Origin: a virus
DNA: 44,787 nt
Strand: one strand, 5' to 3'
IMG/VR virus record: IMGVR_UViG_3300005732_000032
Location: 1 to 44,787 of that record
The position numbers and the translations under genes are program-made. Below, one piece after another: positions 1 to 6,243 of this stretch. Under the pieces are notes generated by a model. The model did not search any database. It was not told the DNA's origin and saw only the letters and a list, made by a program, of their open reading frames with translations. The first letter of the stretch is position 1. Every line of letters begins with the position of its first letter.

Positions 1-74
1 AGAGGACATCAGGTACTTATGAATAGGTTCTATACAGCTCGAATATAGTGAACCAAACTATATACGCCTTGAAC

Positions 75-311
75 TTATTTCTTTTTATCCAACTTATCTA
101 GAAAACGGTCTATATATGGACCATTCTCGTTTACATCTACTTGGGTCTGTTGGAAAGACCACCAAGAGGCTAAGGCTATAGAGCCTAGAGCGAGTAAGGA
201 GCAGAGTCCTTTCAAGTAGCCTGGTCCCACCATATTGGCGAGTATCACACCTACAAAGAAGAGGGCTACAGCTCTATACTTTTTACGACGGAAATATTTC
301 TTATCCTTCAT
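75..311 (-). CDS. Small membrane protein, function unknown (78 aa)
   Basis: The protein starts with a very basic stretch (residues 1-12, rich in Lys and Arg) and then has two hydrophobic segments, about residues 13-30 and 33-50, followed by a polar, charged tail ending in three lysines. This predicts a two-pass inner-membrane protein with a cytosolic basic N terminus. It is the last gene of the leftward cluster seen here and lies beyond a terminator-like hairpin at 364-396, so it may have its own promoter. I recognise no family. A small phage membrane protein of this kind could act in superinfection exclusion or lysis, but nothing in the sequence decides this. Confidence 0.6.
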   Translation of the reverse strand: MKDKKYFRRKKYRAVALFFVGVILANMVGPGYLKGLCSLLALGSIALASWWSFQQTQVDVNENGPYIDRFLDKLDKKK

Positions 312-363
312 ATCAAAAAGTTTCAGGTGTGCTTTGCGTTATATCCGAGGAGGGATTGGACAC

Positions 364-396
364 AAAAAAAAAACAAAGGGACGCACAAGGCGCCCC
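364..396 (-). terminator. Rho-independent terminator of the leftward cluster
   Basis: Read on the minus strand, a GC-rich stem (GGGGCGC pairing with GTGCGTCCC, positions 378-396, one G-T pair) with a loop of about 5 bases is followed by a long T run (complement of 364-373). It lies just downstream of the 169-aa gene that ends at 404. Confidence 0.75.
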
Positions 397-403
397 AAAG
401 TTA

Positions 404-913
404 CTAGAATGACACTTCGATCACATAATCCTGAACCGGATCAGCATCAGCAAACTCTGGCTTCAGCGTACGATCCATGTCAGCGAAGTTCGGGTTCTCA
501 CCAGCCTGTAGAGCTTGTAAGAAGTCATCTCCACCTTCGTACATCCAAAGAGCGTATAACTTCTCTCCTTCGTACTCACGGTCCTTGCTATCCTTCACGA
601 TGATAGCCTTCGGGAAGATGATTTCCTCACCATCCTCAGATCTCTGGTAAACAGGAGTACCCTTGTCAGAGTTCGTCATGTTCATGAAGTCACGAACTGG
701 AACTTTAATACGGTTACCCTCGTTATCCGTGCATACCAAAGAGTTAGTAGTACCAGATGCTGGAACTCCACCCTTTAGCGTCGCATCGCGATCCAGTAGG
801 TCGATTACTGTTAGCTCAGTGTCTTTTGCAAGAGCCTGAGACTTAATGTGCTTCTGTTTCTGCGCTTGTAAGGCTGGTGCAGCAGCCATCTTAATTTTTC
901 CCATTTTGTTCAT
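404..913 (-). CDS. Conserved-looking phage protein of unknown function (169 aa)
   Basis: A soluble, acidic protein with a basic, Ala/Gln/Lys-rich N terminus (about residues 1-35), then a mixed alpha/beta body containing Asp-Asn-Glu-Gly and Asp-Lys-Gly turns, and an acidic C-terminal third. Methionines at positions 1, 4 and 9 are all possible starts; the first is kept because an A/T-rich leader precedes it. It is the largest gene of the leftward cluster and is followed by a strong terminator. No catalytic motif, membrane segment or recognisable DNA-binding motif is visible. Its codon use fits the rest of the phage, so it is probably a genuine expressed protein. I do not recognise the family. 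Confidence 0.75.
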   Translation of the reverse strand: MNKMGKIKMAAAPALQAQKQKHIKSQALAKDTELTVIDLLDRDATLKGGVPASGTTNSLVCTDNEGNRIKVPVRDFMNMTNSDKGTPVYQRSEDGEEIIFPKAIIVKDSKDREYEGEKLYALWMYEGGDDFLQALQAGENPNFADMDRTLKPEFADADPVQDYVIEVSF

Positions 914-981
914 TTTAATGGATTATACAATAGACGGGGTACAACGACCACCGCCAAAACAACGCGAGGCCGAGCGGAAGA

Positions 982-1092
982 CTACCGTGCTGGGCTATTC
1001 TTCTTACTCATGTCCTCGATAACTTTATCTAACAAACCTTCTACTAACTTTGCAGTCAGTACAGGTCTTTTCTTACTCTTGAACTTCTTCAT
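982..1092 (-). CDS. Very small basic protein (36 aa)
   Basis: Begins MKKFKSKKRPVL and ends SKKNSPAR before a TAG at 982-984; about one third of the residues are Lys or Arg. Its start codon overlaps the stop of the 49-aa gene upstream in the arrangement TAATG, which suggests coupled translation. The middle (residues 12-28) could form a short amphipathic helix. It could bind nucleic acid or a host protein, but that is a guess from composition only. Confidence 0.5.
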   Translation of the reverse strand: MKKFKSKKRPVLTAKLVEGLLDKVIEDMSKKNSPAR

Positions 1093-1241
1093 TAGTTCAA
1101 CTTTTTAGGTGATAATGCATTACGAGCTGCATTACGTTGCTCCTGTCTTTTCTGTAGCTTACTCTTCTTAGAGACCCCGAGCAGTTCGATAGCTACATCG
1201 AATTTAAACTGCTCTTCACGGTCTTTCTTACGGTAATCCAT
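1092..1241 (-). CDS. Small charged helical protein (49 aa)
   Basis: Begins MDYRKKDREEQFKFDVAIEL and is rich in Lys, Arg, Glu and Gln, so mostly helical and soluble. Its start lies 4 bases after the stop of the upstream gene ending at 1245, and its stop overlaps the next start (TAATG), so these small genes form a tight leftward operon. The tight packing and reading-frame continuity are the main evidence that it is real. No family recognised. Confidence 0.55.
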   Translation of the reverse strand: MDYRKKDREEQFKFDVAIELLGVSKKSKLQKRQEQRNAARNALSPKKLN

Positions 1242-1244
1242 GGT

Positions 1245-1676
1245 CTACTTGAATTGTGGTTCACAGTGAGAATCTCTGTCACTGTCATAGCAATGTCCAT
1301 TACAAGTACAGAAGAACTCAACTGTATCAGCATCTTCCTTATCGTAATTGTACAAGAAACCATCATTGATCGGGCTACCTAAGCACTTGTCCATCGGTAC
1401 CAACTCAACATCCTCGAAGTGTCCGTCAAACAATCTTCTCAAGAAGATCAACACGCTCTTGCTAACCTCATCGATCTTGAAGTTACCATTACCATCGTAG
1501 TAGAACATCTGATGTAGTATATCACTAGCCTCTGTCCCTGCTGGGATGATAGCATTCATCTTAGATGCACCAAATGCAACTACATTAACATAACCATTTG
1601 TAGATCCTGGAGAATCTACGTACTGTTGTGGAGACATGTTCTTTGTTCCTGCGTAAACTGTCATTTCCATCTTCAT
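1245..1676 (-). CDS. Unknown protein with Cys-rich C terminus (143 aa)
   Basis: The open frame extends up to 1712, but I choose the start at 1676 (MKMEMTVYAG) because it is preceded by TATATT, in line with the A/T-rich leaders of this phage, while the extra upstream codons come from a GC-rich spacer. The body has a Gly/Asn-rich section and an amphipathic stretch (VSKSVLIFLRRLFDG). The C terminus has several Cys and His residues (C-T-C-N-G-H-C, then a further Cys near the end), which could bind a metal. Function unknown. A structured repeat (1731-1761) lies in its leader. Confidence 0.65.
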   Translation of the reverse strand: MKMEMTVYAGTKNMSPQQYVDSPGSTNGYVNVVAFGASKMNAIIPAGTEASDILHQMFYYDGNGNFKIDEVSKSVLIFLRRLFDGHFEDVELVPMDKCLGSPINDGFLYNYDKEDADTVEFFCTCNGHCYDSDRDSHCEPQFK

Positions 1677-1730
1677 AATATAATCCAGCCATAACCTTTT
1701 CGGCTCCCACACTGGTTCGGGATATTAAAC

Positions 1731-1761
1731 ACTGACCCGGTAGTCTCACGACACTGGGTTT
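1731..1761 (-). repeat. Leader hairpin repeat, copy 1
   Basis: About 31 bases that recur at 2013-2043. The identical core on the plus strand is AGTCTCACGACACTGGGTTT (1742-1761), preceded by ACTGAC. Read on the minus strand it can fold: ACCC pairs with GGGT and AGT with ACT around a loop of about 8 bases. It lies in the leader of the leftward 143-aa gene. Confidence 0.7.
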
Positions 1762-1787
1762 TGATAGTTTTTGATTTTAATTTTAAT

Positions 1788-1988
1788 TTAGTAATTGTTT
1801 CTTTGTTTCCAGTTAGCATAAGTTGCACTGTGTGTCCATGATGTAGTCATAATGAATATGAATGACACCAACATCATTGCTACAGAAACGTCTGCATTAC
1901 CCTCACTTAATGCCAATAGCATTAACGTTAAGAAGCCAAACATAAATACCTGGCTTAGGATTTCATAACCTTTTAATAGATTTTTCAT
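1788..1988 (-). CDS. Two-pass membrane protein (66 aa)
   Basis: Residues about 10-30 and 34-50 are strongly hydrophobic and separated by a short polar turn (EGNADVS), with a basic N terminus and a polar aromatic C terminus. This predicts a hairpin-like inner-membrane protein with both ends in the cytosol. It sits between the two copies of a structured leader repeat, one of which (2013-2043) lies 25 bases upstream of its start. No family recognised; small phage membrane proteins like this may be holins, anti-holins or exclusion proteins. Confidence 0.65.
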   Translation of the reverse strand: MKNLLKGYEILSQVFMFGFLTLMLLALSEGNADVSVAMMLVSFIFIMTTSWTHSATYANWKQRNNY

Positions 1989-2012
1989 AGTTTTTTAATT
2001 TTAATTGTTAGT

Positions 2013-2043
2013 ACTGACACCGCAGTCTCACGACACTGGGTTT
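2013..2043 (-). repeat. Leader hairpin repeat, copy 2
   Basis: Second copy of the 31-base element at 1731-1761, with the same 20-base core at 2024-2043. The stem bases differ from copy 1 yet pairing is kept (ACC with GGT and CAGT with ACTG on the minus strand), which suggests the fold matters. It lies upstream of the 66-aa membrane protein gene. Confidence 0.7.
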
Positions 2044-2063
2044 CGTTGGCGCTCATCAGAGTG

Positions 2064-2204
2064 TTATATGCCTCTCTTACCTACAGCATTCTTCATACCG
2101 TAGTAGATTATTCCACCTAACATAAGTGGATAGATACCTAGCTCATTTGCTCCCATTAGCAATACAGCTCCTATGCAAATCAATGCGATTCCAAATGTCT
2201 TCAT
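2064..2204 (-). CDS. Tiny membrane protein (46 aa)
   Basis: Begins MKTFGIALICIGAVLLMGAN and has two short hydrophobic segments (about residues 4-18 and 23-36) with a basic C-terminal end (KNAVGKRGI). Its ATG lies 1 base after the TAA of the upstream gene (stop at 2206-2208), so the two are probably translated together. Small size lowers certainty, but the position, start codon and hydrophobic pattern fit a real gene. Confidence 0.55.
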   Translation of the reverse strand: MKTFGIALICIGAVLLMGANELGIYPLMLGGIIYYGMKNAVGKRGI

Positions 2205-2205
2205 G

Positions 2206-2415
2206 TTACTTAGATGTTAATAAGTCAGCTACTTCTGGGCACTGGTCCACATACTCCAATACAGCCTGTCTAGTCGTAGGATGAAACTCCTCGAACGGGT
2301 AATGCTGACTGTTCTCTTCAGTCGTCACTAAGAATACACCTGTATCAGATACGATAACTGATTTAGGGTCTTTTCTCATCTGCTCTGTTACTCTTACTTC
2401 TGCAAATACAAACAT
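2206..2415 (-). CDS. Small soluble protein of unknown function (69 aa)
   Basis: Begins MFVFAEVRVTEQM. A beta-rich first half (FVFAEVRV, KSVIVSDTGVFLVTT) is followed by a helical, acidic second half (RQAVLEYVDQCPEVADLL). The start is preceded by an A/T-rich leader (AAATTTATT), typical of this phage. It is closely linked to the next leftward gene. No motif identifies a function. Confidence 0.6.
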   Translation of the reverse strand: MFVFAEVRVTEQMRKDPKSVIVSDTGVFLVTTEENSQHYPFEEFHPTTRQAVLEYVDQCPEVADLLTSK

Positions 2416-2491
2416 AATAAATTTGATGGTACGTACATCACCGATTAATTATATGAGCTATCTCGTCAGTGACACTTGCTCAAGATGCCAG

Positions 2492-2515
2492 ACAGGCAGC
2501 AATAATACTACCTGT
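2492..2515 (-). promoter_or_regulatory. Stable intergenic hairpin
   Basis: ACAGGCAG (2492-2499) pairs over 8 bases with CTACCTGT (2508-2515), loop CAATAATA. There is no T run on the minus-strand side, so it is not a normal terminator; it lies between the 37-aa gene and the 69-aa gene and could stabilise or process the leftward transcript. Confidence 0.55.
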
Positions 2516-2521
2516 TTCGAA

Positions 2522-2635
2522 TTAACGACCATACTGGTCTCTTCTGATACATTCATTGTACTCATCAGCACTAACCTCTCTCGTAGGTGCAAAGAATATA
2601 GCGTACACTGCCACAGCTATGAATATAAGTCCCAT
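2522..2635 (-). CDS. Tiny single-pass membrane protein (37 aa)
   Basis: Begins MGLIFIAVAVYAIFFAPTRE, a clear hydrophobic segment followed by a charged tail (SADEYNECIRRDQYGR). It could be a membrane-anchored peptide or a signal-peptide-bearing product. The stop is TAA at 2522-2524. It lies between GC-rich hairpin-forming spacers on both sides. There is no other Met in frame before the upstream stop, so this is the only ATG start. Confidence 0.5.
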   Translation of the reverse strand: MGLIFIAVAVYAIFFAPTREVSADEYNECIRRDQYGR

Positions 2636-2736
2636 CGTAAATAACGGCCAAAACGAATATCTCGCGCCCACACCGTCACGGGCAATTAATCACTCATGTC
2701 CTAGAGGCCTAGACTCTGCCAGGCCGACATCTAATA

Positions 2737-2814
2737 CTACCCGTTATCGTTCATCAAGAACTCTCTAGGCGTCAATACTCCGTTTACAACTACGTAATCT
2801 CTTGAATTTTTCAT
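2737..2814 (-). CDS. Possible 25-aa leader peptide or first gene of the leftward cluster
   Basis: Begins MKNSRDYVVVNGVLTPREFL and ends with TAG at 2737-2739. The ATG follows a good A/T-rich leader (ATTCATTTATT), and the codons look normal. The same frame stays open upstream to 3006, but that extension is Gly- and Arg-rich and comes from the GC-rich spacer, so I do not use it. It is the first leftward gene after the divergent region. Confidence 0.45.
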   Translation of the reverse strand: MKNSRDYVVVNGVLTPREFLMNDNG

Positions 2815-3124
2815 AATAAATGAATTTGTTAAGTATATAAAATAATTTGGCAGGCCCCGCCCATGAAAAGCAAAAGCAGAAACAAAGAACGGAAACCCCG
2901 CCGAACCCCCGCCGGGCCGAACAAAGACTAGCCCCCCACCCCGTGTAACAATCCAATTTTCTACTCGGCAAACAGAAATACTAGGCCCCCGGGGACAATA
3001 TATCACAAGTACCTATATAGATGCACCCTTTCTCTCTACAAGACCCGGGGGCAAATAATATGGGTACCTACCCTTATATTCCCTACGAAAAAACCTATCT
3101 TAGGGGGATAGAAAATAAGAAGAT
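2815..3124. other. GC-rich divergent intergenic region with inverted repeat and C-runs
   Basis: This 310-base gap separates the leftward and rightward genes and is much richer in G and C than its surroundings. It holds four C-runs on the plus strand (2896-2899, 2906-2910, 2932-2937, 2939-2942), that is, four G-runs on the leftward transcript strand, which could form a G-quadruplex. An inverted repeat, GCCCCCGGG at 2985-2993 and CCCGGGGGC at 3044-3052, is separated by 50 bases. I see no convincing gene in it. Bidirectional transcription control or an origin would fit the position, but this is inference. Confidence 0.6.
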
Positions 3125-3478
3125 ATGGAAATAAAGAAAATGGGTATGTATGACACCCTTACAGAAAGTCATGGCGGAACATGAGATCTACACACAGAGA
3201 ATGATATAGAACACGAAGTTTATCCCTACTCTTATTCTGAGGGTATAGAGATTAAGTTAAGAGAGTATTTTGATAGTATAGTGGAGATCGATATCCAACC
3301 TCATGATACTGGCGGATATTGGCATACTGTGAGAGTAGCTGATGAAGTTATTCTCGTAGGTAGTTCCGAATTTGAGTATAGAAATCGTATAGGTATAGGG
3401 GCTTTCAACAGGTGGAAACATACTGCTGCGGCCAATATTGTGCGTAACGCGCTACGTTGGACTCCCCCTGAAAGTTAA
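3125..3478 (+). pseudogene. Open frame of 117 codons interrupted by one in-frame TGA
   Basis: A start with a typical leader (AATAAGAAGATATGG) begins MEIKKMGMYDTLTESHGGT, then meets TGA at 3182-3184, codon 20. The same frame continues without another stop for 97 codons to TAA at 3476-3478, including a protein-like stretch (REYFDSIVEIDIQPHDTGGY and onward, with many aromatic residues). Either the gene is broken by a point mutation, the TGA is read through, or the distal part starts internally (a GTG lies at 3281). TGA is used as a normal stop elsewhere in this phage (for example at 7256-7258 and 8167-8169). The product family is not recognised. Confidence 0.5.
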
Positions 3479-3492
3479 ATACTCTTTTGGTA

Positions 3493-3510
3493 TATATTCT
3501 TAAGAATATA
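3493..3510. promoter_or_regulatory. 18-bp perfect palindrome upstream of a rightward gene
   Basis: TATATTCTTAAGAATATA is its own reverse complement and ends 13 bases before the ATG of the 72-aa gene at 3524. A dimeric regulator or an RNA hairpin could use it. Part of the motif (ATATTCTTA) recurs near 9361. Confidence 0.45.
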
Positions 3511-3523
3511 AGAAAATGACAAT

Positions 3524-3742
3524 ATGAGTAAAGATATAAGCGATATCTGGGGTGATGGAGAAGAAGCAGATAGTACAGAGATGTATGATGACGTTGCTAT
3601 GGAAGCTGCCCGAGATGATTACTATAAGAGTGAAGGTAGACCTTTGGAAGAGGACGAAGTGCGTCTGGAGACAGAGAAGAAAATTTACCTTAGATCTCAA
3701 AGATTTGACAATTTAAGTCCGACGGATGAGGCGGGCTGGTGA
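3524..3742 (+). CDS. Small very acidic protein (72 aa)
   Basis: The first 50 residues are dominated by Asp and Glu (for example WGDGEEADSTEMYDD and RPLEEDEVRLETEKK), giving a strongly negative protein with a helical middle. Such charge could mimic DNA or bind a basic partner, but no known family is recognised. It starts with ATG after an A-rich leader (AAAATGACAATATG) and stands between a palindrome upstream and the 191-aa gene downstream. Confidence 0.6.
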   Translation: MSKDISDIWGDGEEADSTEMYDDVAMEAARDDYYKSEGRPLEEDEVRLETEKKIYLRSQRFDNLSPTDEAGW

Positions 3743-3797
3743 TTATAAACCCAGCTACTGATGACGATTGGTAGTTTAACTGTAAAAGTAAAATAAC

Positions 3798-4373
3798 ATG
3801 TTATTAAACACTAAAAAAGGTAGTATGCTACCTAAATTTCAGAATGGCACTTCAAATTTAAAGGCCTTGAAGCCTATACCCGGTAAAATGCACCCCGGTG
3901 AAGAATCCGTTCCCCCTAAGGTTGATCCTGCATCTTTAGATTATAGTAAATACTATGATGGGGATAAATTTAATCAGAAACAGTTTTTTAAGGATTACCC
4001 TATGCCTATGCCAGCTGATTTCGAGAAGAGCTATGATGGCCGTACTTGGGATAAGATGTTGAGTGGTGAGCAGAGAGCTGCTAACTTTTTCTCTAATAAT
4101 CCGTATACGTTCAACGCTGCAACAGGGCAGTGGCAAGCTGGGGATAAGAGTGACCAAGGTACTACACATGGAGGGAATTCTATGGATTATACAGGTTCTA
4201 AATCTGGTTTGAATCGTCCTGAAGGAGGGATGCGCTATATTAAAAATCCTTATACAGGTAAGGAAGTAGGAGTTCCAGCTAACAAATGGAATTTGAATTT
4301 AGGGTATACGACTAGAAATGAAGGTGGTGGTATGCTTATGAAGGGATCTAAAAAGAAAGGTCTTTTGTATTAG
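3798..4373 (+). CDS. Unknown protein with N-terminal KFQNG motif (191 aa)
   Basis: Begins MLLNTKKGSMLPKFQNGTSN; the KFQNG at residues 13-17 resembles the KYQNG at residues 5-9 of the next protein. The rest is soluble, rich in Pro, Gly, Asn and aromatic residues, with few long helices, and ends in Gly- and Lys-rich stretches (NEGGGMLMKGSKKKG). No enzyme motif is visible. Placed directly before the lysozyme gene with which it shares the motif, it may be a virion-associated or lysis-related protein. A TAGTTTAA sequence that recurs upstream of capsid lies at 3772-3779. Confidence 0.65.
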   Translation: MLLNTKKGSMLPKFQNGTSNLKALKPIPGKMHPGEESVPPKVDPASLDYSKYYDGDKFNQKQFFKDYPMPMPADFEKSYDGRTWDKMLSGEQRAANFFSNNPYTFNAATGQWQAGDKSDQGTTHGGNSMDYTGSKSGLNRPEGGMRYIKNPYTGKEVGVPANKWNLNLGYTTRNEGGGMLMKGSKKKGLLY

Positions 4374-4450
4374 ATCTTAGTTACTGAGATCTCGTATTAA
4401 TATAGGCAAAGCCTATAATCCACGCGCGGAGCGCATTTAGAATTTCAGAT

Positions 4451-5161
4451 ATGTTACTCTACAAATATCAAAACGGAAATAGATTAGAAGGGCCGGAGTT
4501 TACCTACGCAGGTAGACCCGGATCTACTTATCGCAAAGACCTCGATGGTAATTGGTATATCAAGAATAAGTCTACTCATGGATCTTTTACCCAAATAGAT
4601 GACCCTACAGGTAGTAGATCTAATACCCTTAATAAACAAGCCAAAGTCCGTTCTGCACAGCTCAGGAAAGAACCTAATCTTTTGTACAACAATAGCAGCG
4701 ATATAGAGGCTAAATATCTTGAAGACCTTAAATTTTTAGAAAATGGAATCAAGTCAGGTTACTCTAATGGAGTGTGGAGACCTCACCACTCTGTAGAAGG
4801 TGGAAGTGATACTATCGCTTATGGGCACAAACTTAAAAAAGGCGAAAATTTTTCTGGTGGTATTACAGAAGAGCAAGCTAATGAGCTTTTGAGAAAAGAT
4901 TATGCTCATCACAAGACCAGAGCCAAAAACGCCGTAGATGGTAAGTATGGAGCTGGTACATTCGATAAGTTAGACCCACAAAGACGAGTTCTTTTGACTG
5001 ACTACGAATATAACGTAGGACTTTCAAAATTCCCCTCGTTTGTTAAGGGGGTAGTTTCTGGAGACAAGGATACTATGTTGAGGGAGTATAAGCGTTACAC
5101 TGGAGGAAATGAGATGACTCAGAGAAATGACTGGGCACTAAAAATCATAAAAGAATTATAG
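4451..5161 (+). CDS. Phage lysozyme-like endolysin (236 aa)
   Basis: A probable muramidase that cuts peptidoglycan. Residues 1-80 form a low-complexity extension starting MLLYKYQNG. The catalytic-type domain follows: Glu97 in a helix (FLENG), then W109-R-P-H-H-S-V-E116-G-G-S-D120-T121-I-A-Y-G-H126, the pattern of a T4-lysozyme-like (GH24-type) active site, then a helical region with ITEEQANELLRKD and LTDYEYNVG as in that superfamily. The exact catalytic Asp/Thr spacing differs from T4 lysozyme, so residue assignment is tentative. There is no signal peptide, so it would need a holin. A strong terminator follows at 5201-5226. Because of the N-terminal motif it could also be carried in the virion. 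Confidence 0.8.
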   Translation: MLLYKYQNGNRLEGPEFTYAGRPGSTYRKDLDGNWYIKNKSTHGSFTQIDDPTGSRSNTLNKQAKVRSAQLRKEPNLLYNNSSDIEAKYLEDLKFLENGIKSGYSNGVWRPHHSVEGGSDTIAYGHKLKKGENFSGGITEEQANELLRKDYAHHKTRAKNAVDGKYGAGTFDKLDPQRRVLLTDYEYNVGLSKFPSFVKGVVSGDKDTMLREYKRYTGGNEMTQRNDWALKIIKEL

Positions 5162-5200
5162 GATAAATAAAAAGTAGTTGGAAGATGTTGACACTTTTTG

Positions 5201-5226
5201 CCCTGGCCGTCTGGCTGGGGTTTTTT
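5201..5226 (+). terminator. Rho-independent terminator after lysozyme gene
   Basis: CCCTGGCC pairs with GGCTGGGG over 8 bases (two G-T pairs), loop GTCT, followed by six T. It separates the lysozyme gene from the next operon starting at 5253. Confidence 0.85.
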
Positions 5227-5252
5227 ATTTTAGAATAATTACAAATGTAAAT

Positions 5253-5546
5253 ATGAAAACAATACAAGAATTAGGGGCGCGTATCTGTGAGTTAGATGCT
5301 ACAGCTGCACCAAACGACGAAGTAAACATTGCACAAGCTAACCGCATTGCAAAACTATTTGTACGATCTATGAATAACCGAGGTTGGGGTGTAACAAGAT
5401 TCTGCTTCGCTAATGATCTATCAGTAGCTGGTGAATGTACTCCAGTGCAAGCTTTAAGAATCACGAAGGCATTATGCAAAGAATTTAACTGGTATGGCGT
5501 GCCTTTCACAGAGCATAGACGTATAATCAAAAATTTAGTAAAATGA
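5253..5546 (+). CDS. Small phage protein, unknown (97 aa)
   Basis: I choose the ATG at 5253 (MKTIQELGARICELDATAAP) because it follows the terminator hairpin and has a typical leader (AATGTAAATATG); the frame stays open further upstream through the terminator, which cannot be coding. The protein is alpha-helical and mildly basic. Its TGA overlaps the ATG of the next gene (ATGA), so the two are translationally coupled. No family recognised. Confidence 0.65.
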   Translation: MKTIQELGARICELDATAAPNDEVNIAQANRIAKLFVRSMNNRGWGVTRFCFANDLSVAGECTPVQALRITKALCKEFNWYGVPFTEHRRIIKNLVK

Positions 5547-5830
5547 CACCGGAAAATTTTGCATATTGGTTGAAGGGTCTACTAGAAGTAGGTAATCCGA
5601 CTTCTTTAGATGAAAAGCAACTGAAGATTATCAAAGATCATCTTGATCTAGTGTTTACAAAGGTGACGCCGGATAGAAATGACGAAAATACAAATGAACA
5701 CAAAATGAATACTTGGACAGGGCCGTATATAGCACCAGCCCCTCTGCCTCCATATAATTCTACTTGTACATGCTCATTTAATAATGTAGGCGATTGTCCT
5801 TTGCATAACCCACCACAAATACTTTGCTAA
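5543..5830 (+). CDS. Small phage protein with MTPENFAYWL start and Cys-rich tail (95 aa)
   Basis: The N-terminal half (MTPENFAYWLKGLLEVGNPT, then a helix KQLKIIKDHLDLVFTKVTP) resembles a widespread family of short phage proteins of unknown role with the FxYWLxGxLE pattern; this comes from memory and not from a search. The C-terminal part has C-T-C and C-P-L-H, which together could hold a metal ion. It overlaps the upstream stop by four bases and the downstream start by one base, so it is part of a compact operon. Confidence 0.7.
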   Translation: MTPENFAYWLKGLLEVGNPTSLDEKQLKIIKDHLDLVFTKVTPDRNDENTNEHKMNTWTGPYIAPAPLPPYNSTCTCSFNNVGDCPLHNPPQILC

Positions 5831-6018
5831 TGCCCTGCGGAAACACGACTGTAATAGAAGCAGATATACAAATTGGCGGTAGTGATGCCAATGGTATCAT
5901 TATGATATGGTATTATCATGCTGGGCACCGTAAGAATTACTCTAGGCAAATTTACAGGAAAGACCTAGATACAGAATTAACAGATTTTGTAAATTATTTA
6001 AATTCCCTTGATAGTTAA
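5830..6018 (+). CDS. Small protein of unknown function (62 aa)
   Basis: Start at ATG 5830-5832, overlapping the TAA of the previous gene (TAATG). The product (MPCGNTTVIEADIQIGGSDA...) is predicted to have beta strands followed by a helix, with two Tyr-rich segments. It ends inside the upstream half of a clear promoter at 6008-6037, so it is the last gene of its operon. No family recognised. Confidence 0.55.
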   Translation: MPCGNTTVIEADIQIGGSDANGIIMIWYYHAGHRKNYSRQIYRKDLDTELTDFVNYLNSLDS

Positions 6019-6037
6019 AATCTTTATACTATCTTTG
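6008..6037 (+). promoter_or_regulatory. Bacteroidota-type promoter (TTG, N19, TATCTTTG)
   Basis: TTG at 6008-6010 and TATCTTTG at 6030-6037 with 19 bases between match the known -33/-7 consensus of Bacteroidota housekeeping promoters. Transcription would start near 6043 and run into a short peptide gene and the tRNA-Gln region. Confidence 0.85.
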
Positions 6038-6085
6038 CAGGGTAAACAGGGGATGATCCCCCCACAAAGGAAAGAATTTTCACAA

Positions 6086-6163
6086 ATGAAGAATTTATTA
6101 CATAACGCATTTTATTATCAGCAGATGGCCTTTAGCTATCCGGGCGATTTAGATGTGTTATAG
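6086..6163 (+). CDS. Possible 25-aa peptide downstream of the promoter
   Basis: Begins MKNLLHNAFYYQQMAFSYPG and ends with TAG at 6161-6163. It follows the strong promoter and a small GGGG-ATGA-TCCCC hairpin in the leader, and is followed by a terminator at 6191-6220. The A-rich leader (CACAAATG) fits this phage. It might be a leader peptide or only a chance frame in a short regulatory RNA of about 170 bases. Confidence 0.35.
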   Translation: MKNLLHNAFYYQQMAFSYPGDLDVL

Positions 6164-6190
6164 TTTAGCCTTCCATCAACACATAGAGAG

Positions 6191-6220
6191 ACCCGGATTC
6201 CATTGAGAGTTCGGGTTTTT
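6191..6220 (+). terminator. Rho-independent terminator
   Basis: ACCCGGATTC pairs with GAGTTCGGGT (10 pairs, some G-T), loop of about 6 bases, followed by five T. Together with the promoter at 6008 it would bound a short transcript; leakage could transcribe the tRNA-like element and tRNA-Gln. Confidence 0.8.
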
Positions 6221-6243
6221 CATTTTTATATACTTAACAACAA

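Noticed and set aside
235-603. Plus-strand open frame across the leftward genes
   Set aside because: It is antisense to the terminator and the 169-aa gene, has an Arg/Ser-rich unnatural composition, and no fitting leader.
2863-2931. Small plus-strand frame for a basic 22-aa peptide in the GC-rich spacer
   Set aside because: No typical leader, composition follows the local C-rich bias, and no neighbour supports it.
3125-3478. Stop-codon reassignment of TGA in this phage
   Set aside because: TGA ends several clear genes, including ATGA overlaps at 5543-5546, 6893-6896 and 7255-7258, and no tRNA able to read TGA is seen. One in-frame TGA is not enough.
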